DNA of 8,419 nt, from assembly GCA_013153235.1 (NCBI GenBank), contig JAADEU010000081.1, forward strand, positions 1 to 8,419, in the 5' to 3' direction. The number at the start of each line of letters is the position of its first letter. Within the stretch, counting starts at the first letter, position 1. Positions 5,307 to 8,419 of this stretch are shown one piece after another. This stretch comes from Aquificota bacterium (GTDB lineage Bacteria > Aquificota > Aquificia > Aquificales > Hydrogenothermaceae). A program made the position numbers and the translations under genes. The notes beneath the pieces are model-generated. The model did not search any database. It was not told the origin of the DNA and saw only the letters and a list, made by a program, of their open reading frames with translations.

Positions 5307-6905
5307 ATGAAAAAAATAATATACACATGGGCAGGGCTGCTGACAGTCAGTATACCTTCCTTCGCAGGAAATGAAGCCTTAGTTGGTATGAACCCTGTGG
5401 CTGTTGCCTTTTTCCTGTTTTTCATAACAGCCACACTGGGAATAACCTACTGGGCTGCAAAGAAATCAAGAACGGCTACAGAGTTCTACGCCGCCGGTAG
5501 AAGTATATCCGGTTTCCAGAACGGACTTGCCCTCGCCGGTGATTACATGAGTGCTGCATCATTCCTCGGTATTGCCGGAATGGTGGCAACAAAGGGTTAC
5601 GATGGTCTGATTTATTCAATAGGTTTCCTTGTAGGATGGCCGGTGATTATGTTCCTGATTGCCGAACCTTTAAGGAATTTAGGTAAATACACATTTGCCG
5701 ATGTTGTTGCGTACAGGCTACAGCTCAGACCAATAAAAATACTGGCTGCCCTCGGGTCTGTGGCTGTCGTTATCCTCTATCTGATTGCCCAGATGGTAGG
5801 TTCAGGAAAGCTGATTCAGCTGGTATTTGGTATCCCATATGAAATTGCCGTATTTATTATCGGTGGTCTTATGATTACATACGTGCTGTTTGGTGGTATG
5901 CTTGCAACAACCTGGGTTCAGATTATCAAGGCTGTACTGCTCCTTGGCGGTGCCACCATAATGACCGTCTGGACCCTTGCCAAGTTTGGATTTTCACCGG
6001 AAAATCTGTTCCAGAGCGTTAAGGAAACGGCTGGAGAAAACTGGCTTAAACCTGGAGGACTTGTTTCTGACCCGATTGATGCCATATCGCTTGGTCTTGC
6101 CCTGATGTTTGGAACAGCAGGACTTCCCCACATACTGATGAGATTCTATACAGTTCCAGACGCTAAAGAGGCAAGGAAATCTGTATTCTTTGCAACAGGA
6201 TTTATCGGATACTTCTACATACTTACATTCGTTATAGGTTTTGGTGCTGTCGTACTGGTTGGTCTTGAGAAAATCACATCCATTGGAAAAGGTGGTAATA
6301 TGGCAGCCCCACTCCTTGCACAGGCACTTGGTGGTGATGCATTCCTGGGATTCATAGCAGCCGTTGCCTTTGCAACAATACTCGCCGTTGTTGCAGGTCT
6401 TACACTTGCCGGTGCAAGTGCACTTTCCCACGACCTGTATGTAGGTGTGTTCAGAAAAGGCGAATCCTCAGAGGAACAGGAGGTAAAAATAACAAGAATA
6501 GCTGTTTTAGTACTGGGTATCATCGCAATCGTTCTGGGAATAGCATTCAAAGACCAGAACATAGCATTTATGGTTGGTCTGGCATTTGCTATAGCCGCAT
6601 CCACAAACTTCCCGGCACTGCTGATGTCCATAGTCTGGAAGAAGTTCACAACCACCGGTGCAGTTGCCAGTATGGCAACAGGACTGTTCCTCTCCGTTGT
6701 ACTGATTATACTCAGTAAGACCGTATGGGTTGCCATTCTTGGAAATCCTGAACCTGTATTCCCTTACAAAAATCCTGCCATTATATCGATGACAGCGGCA
6801 TTTATCGTGGGAATTGTTGTCTCTCTGATGACAAAAGAACCTGAAGCAGAAGAAAAGTACGAAGAAATGAAGGTGAGAAAGTATCTTGGAATAGGAGCAG
6901 AATAA
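5307..6905 (+). CDS. actP: Acetate permease ActP, cation:solute symporter (SSS family)
   Basis: A 532-residue polytopic inner-membrane protein (E. coli ActP has 549) that takes up acetate and other short monocarboxylates with sodium. It matches ActP closely along its length: FQNGLALAGDYMSAASFLG (GDYMS at 78-82), YDGLIYSIGFLVGWP, LRNLGKYTFADVVAYRL, YVLFGGMLATTWVQIIKAVL, LMFGTAGLPHILMRF (around 266-280), FLGFIAAVAFATILAVVAGL, and NIAFMVGLAFAIAAST. As in the E. coli protein, the N-terminus looks like a signal peptide (MKKIIYTWAGLL, then SFAGN) ahead of the first core helix. The start at 5307 has AGGAGG (5294-5299) seven bases upstream. The gene closes the acetate operon and is followed by an intrinsic terminator. 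Substrate assignment rests on family similarity plus adjacency to acs and the DUF485 gene. Confidence 0.95.
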   Translation: MKKIIYTWAGLLTVSIPSFAGNEALVGMNPVAVAFFLFFITATLGITYWAAKKSRTATEFYAAGRSISGFQNGLALAGDYMSAASFLGIAGMVATKGYDGLIYSIGFLVGWPVIMFLIAEPLRNLGKYTFADVVAYRLQLRPIKILAALGSVAVVILYLIAQMVGSGKLIQLVFGIPYEIAVFIIGGLMITYVLFGGMLATTWVQIIKAVLLLGGATIMTVWTLAKFGFSPENLFQSVKETAGENWLKPGGLVSDPIDAISLGLALMFGTAGLPHILMRFYTVPDAKEARKSVFFATGFIGYFYILTFVIGFGAVVLVGLEKITSIGKGGNMAAPLLAQALGGDAFLGFIAAVAFATILAVVAGLTLAGASALSHDLYVGVFRKGESSEEQEVKITRIAVLVLGIIAIVLGIAFKDQNIAFMVGLAFAIAASTNFPALLMSIVWKKFTTTGAVASMATGLFLSVVLIILSKTVWVAILGNPEPVFPYKNPAIISMTAAFIVGIVVSLMTKEPEAEEKYEEMKVRKYLGIGAE

Positions 6906-6912
6906 AAATAAC

Positions 6913-6939
6913 AGGGCCCCCTTTTCAGGGGCCTTTTTT
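6913..6939 (+). terminator. Intrinsic terminator after actP
   Basis: GGCCCC (6915-6920) pairs with GGGGCC (6928-6933) across a seven-base loop. A G-T and an A-T pair can lengthen the stem, and it is followed by six T (6934-6939). This is a good plus-strand Rho-independent terminator. It stands only 15 bases before the ATG of the next gene and abuts that gene's ribosome binding site. Confidence 0.85.
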
Positions 6940-6953
6940 AAAGGAAGAAAAGG

Positions 6954-8419
6954 ATGTCCCTTGATATAAAGAGATTTTTAAAAAATCTCAAGCCTTTCTC
7001 AGAACTTCCTGAGGAAGAACTTTCTTATATTGCAGAAAACTCAAAACTGGATTACATCCCAAAGGACGAGGTTCTTATAGAGGAAAACACCATCCCAGAC
7101 CATCTATTTATAGTCCTGAAAGGAAGCTTTGTCCTGAAAAAGGACGGTAGAATCGTTGAACTCCTTGAAGAAGGTGACTACATAGCCGATTCATCCCTGA
7201 TTCTTGACCAGCCTTACGGTTTTACAGTCAGGGCTACAGAGGACAGTATCGTCATCATGATACCTGCCGGTGTGTTCCGGAGAATAATTCAGGAACATCC
7301 GGATTTTAAAGAGTTTTTCACAAGAACAACTATAAACAAACTTACAGAAGGATATCGGAATATCCAGGGGGTAATTGATGATATATCACTTATGCCCCTG
7401 AAGGATTTTAATCTGAAACCCCCTGTATTCTGTACCGACACAGAATCAATCGTTGAAATAGCAGGGAAGATGTCCAGGGAAGGGGTATCTTACTGTCTTG
7501 TGGGAAGTCCATCACATCTTACCGGAATAGTAACGGATAAGGACCTTAAAGACAGGGTTCTCGCAAAGGGATTAAATCCCTCACAGACAACAGTTTCCGG
7601 AATAAAAACATTTCCTATTGAGACTATAGAGAGTGACAGATTTCTGTTTGAAGCCGTACTGAAAATGATAAGGAAAAATATAAAAAGACTTCCTGTGGTG
7701 GAAAACGGAAGGGTTATAGGGGTTGTTGAGGACAGGGATATCTTTCTCCATCAGTCAAGAAATATTCTGTACCTTGCAGACCAGATAGAAGTTGAAAACA
7801 GGATTGAAAATCTCAGGGAACTGTACCTACAGGTGGAGGAGGCTATAGAACCCCTTTTTAAAACAGGGAAGGATATAGAAATCCTCCAGAAGTACATCGC
7901 CGAAATCAACGACAGATTTGTAAAAAAGGCCGTAGCACTTGCAGTTGAAGAAACTGGCTTCGAAGGGGATTTTACATTTATAGTTTTTGGCAGTGAAGGA
8001 AGAAAGGAACAGACAATAAACACAGATATGGACAACGGGATTATATTTACCGAAGGAAACCCCGGGGAAATTCTACAGATAGGAAAAAAGGCTGTAGAAA
8101 TTTTACTGAAAATAGGCTTTCCAGAATGTCCCGGCAGGGTAATGGCATCAAATCCAGAGTGGGTAAAAAGCCTGCAGGAATGGAAAAAAACCGTCGAAGA
8201 CTGGATTACAAGACCTGACCCTGTGAATGTTATGTTCACAAGTATATTCTTTGATTTCAGACCTGTGTATGGGGAGGGAAAATCTGCAGAAGAACTGAGG
8301 GAACACATTTTCAGACTCATTGAACACAACAGAAACTTTCTGGTTATGATGACTATGAAAACCCTGGAATTTGAACCGCCTATTGGCTTTTTCAGGGAAT
8401 TTATAGTTGAGAAAACAGG
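6954..8419 (+). CDS. cNMP-binding-like / CBS pair / DUF294 putative nucleotidyltransferase (3' end outside window)
   Basis: The frame stays open to the window edge (488 codons), so the gene is incomplete. Residues about 1-125 form a cyclic-nucleotide-binding-like beta-roll, 156-268 a pair of CBS domains (GIVTDKDL near 191-198; RLPVVENGRVIGVVEDRDI from 245), and about 300-430 a DUF294 (GlnD-like) nucleotidyltransferase domain with GSEGRKEQT at 346-354 and TDMDN at 357-361, the expected metal/nucleotide motif. A DUF294 C-terminal domain follows to the edge. The beta-roll lacks the usual phosphate-binding FGE...R-A pattern (here GDYIADSSLILDQPYGFTV), so cAMP binding is doubtful. The start has AAAGGAAG (6940-6947) at suitable distance. 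No alternative start is favoured. Related genes recur beside actP/acs in several Proteobacteria, often with an exonuclease gene; the cellular role is unproven. It is probably a nucleotide-sensing signalling enzyme tied to acetate or energy state. Confidence 0.88.
   Translation, partial: MSLDIKRFLKNLKPFSELPEEELSYIAENSKLDYIPKDEVLIEENTIPDHLFIVLKGSFVLKKDGRIVELLEEGDYIADSSLILDQPYGFTVRATEDSIVIMIPAGVFRRIIQEHPDFKEFFTRTTINKLTEGYRNIQGVIDDISLMPLKDFNLKPPVFCTDTESIVEIAGKMSREGVSYCLVGSPSHLTGIVTDKDLKDRVLAKGLNPSQTTVSGIKTFPIETIESDRFLFEAVLKMIRKNIKRLPVVENGRVIGVVEDRDIFLHQSRNILYLADQIEVENRIENLRELYLQVEEAIEPLFKTGKDIEILQKYIAEINDRFVKKAVALAVEETGFEGDFTFIVFGSEGRKEQTINTDMDNGIIFTEGNPGEILQIGKKAVEILLKIGFPECPGRVMASNPEWVKSLQEWKKTVEDWITRPDPVNVMFTSIFFDFRPVYGEGKSAEELREHIFRLIEHNRNFLVMMTMKTLEFEPPIGFFREFIVEKT

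Noticed and set aside
6215..6736. 173-codon open frame on the minus strand
   Set aside because: Antisense to the highly conserved ActP membrane core; its composition (Ala, Thr, Ser, Pro) reflects the reverse of hydrophobic codons.
7751..8329. 192-codon open frame on the minus strand
   Set aside because: It lies wholly opposite the conserved DUF294 domain, its translation has low-complexity Ser/Phe/Ile character typical of an antisense shadow, and it has no recognisable domain.

Overview
The window carries seven genes, all on the plus strand: the end of metE, an iclR-type regulator, an outer-membrane porin gene, acs, a small DUF485 gene (yjcH type), actP, and the first 488 codons of a cNMP-like/CBS/DUF294 nucleotidyltransferase gene. 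There are no RNA genes, transposons or CRISPR arrays that I can see. Arginine is coded almost wholly by AGA/AGG, the proteins are rich in Lys, Glu and Ile, and base composition is moderate. With the OprO/P-like porin and cobalamin-independent MetE, this suggests a Gram-negative thermophile, perhaps Aquificota (Hydrogenothermaceae such as Persephonella). That placement is inference by resemblance, not a database match.

Layout. 1-730: C-terminal domain of MetE, closed by an intrinsic terminator (736-759). 768-1490: iclR-family gene with its own good promoter. 1491-1815: a 325-base non-coding region, the richest regulatory stretch of the window. It holds three copies of one palindrome (TCAAAC-N3-GTTTGA, the middle copy imperfect), a separate long palindrome of different sequence, and a promoter whose predicted start site lies inside the last palindrome. 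1816-6905: porin, acs, DUF485 gene and actP in tight succession, each with a strong Shine-Dalgarno sequence, ending in an intrinsic terminator at 6913-6939. 6954-8419: the DUF294-type gene, starting just 15 bases after that terminator and running off the window.

How the genes fit. The four-gene block reads as a complete acetate (short monocarboxylate) uptake and activation unit: a porin for passage through the outer membrane, ActP with its small DUF485 partner for sodium-coupled passage through the inner membrane, and AMP-forming acetyl-CoA synthetase to trap acetate as acetyl-CoA. The adjacent IclR-type protein is the obvious candidate to bind the repeated palindromes and control the block, probably as a repressor. 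The DUF294 gene is a recurrent actP/acs neighbour in other bacteria, of unproven function. I did not find a wholly unknown system. The most original signals are the operator array, the second palindrome class beside it, the porin built into an acetate operon, and the odd hairpins that divide the operon.
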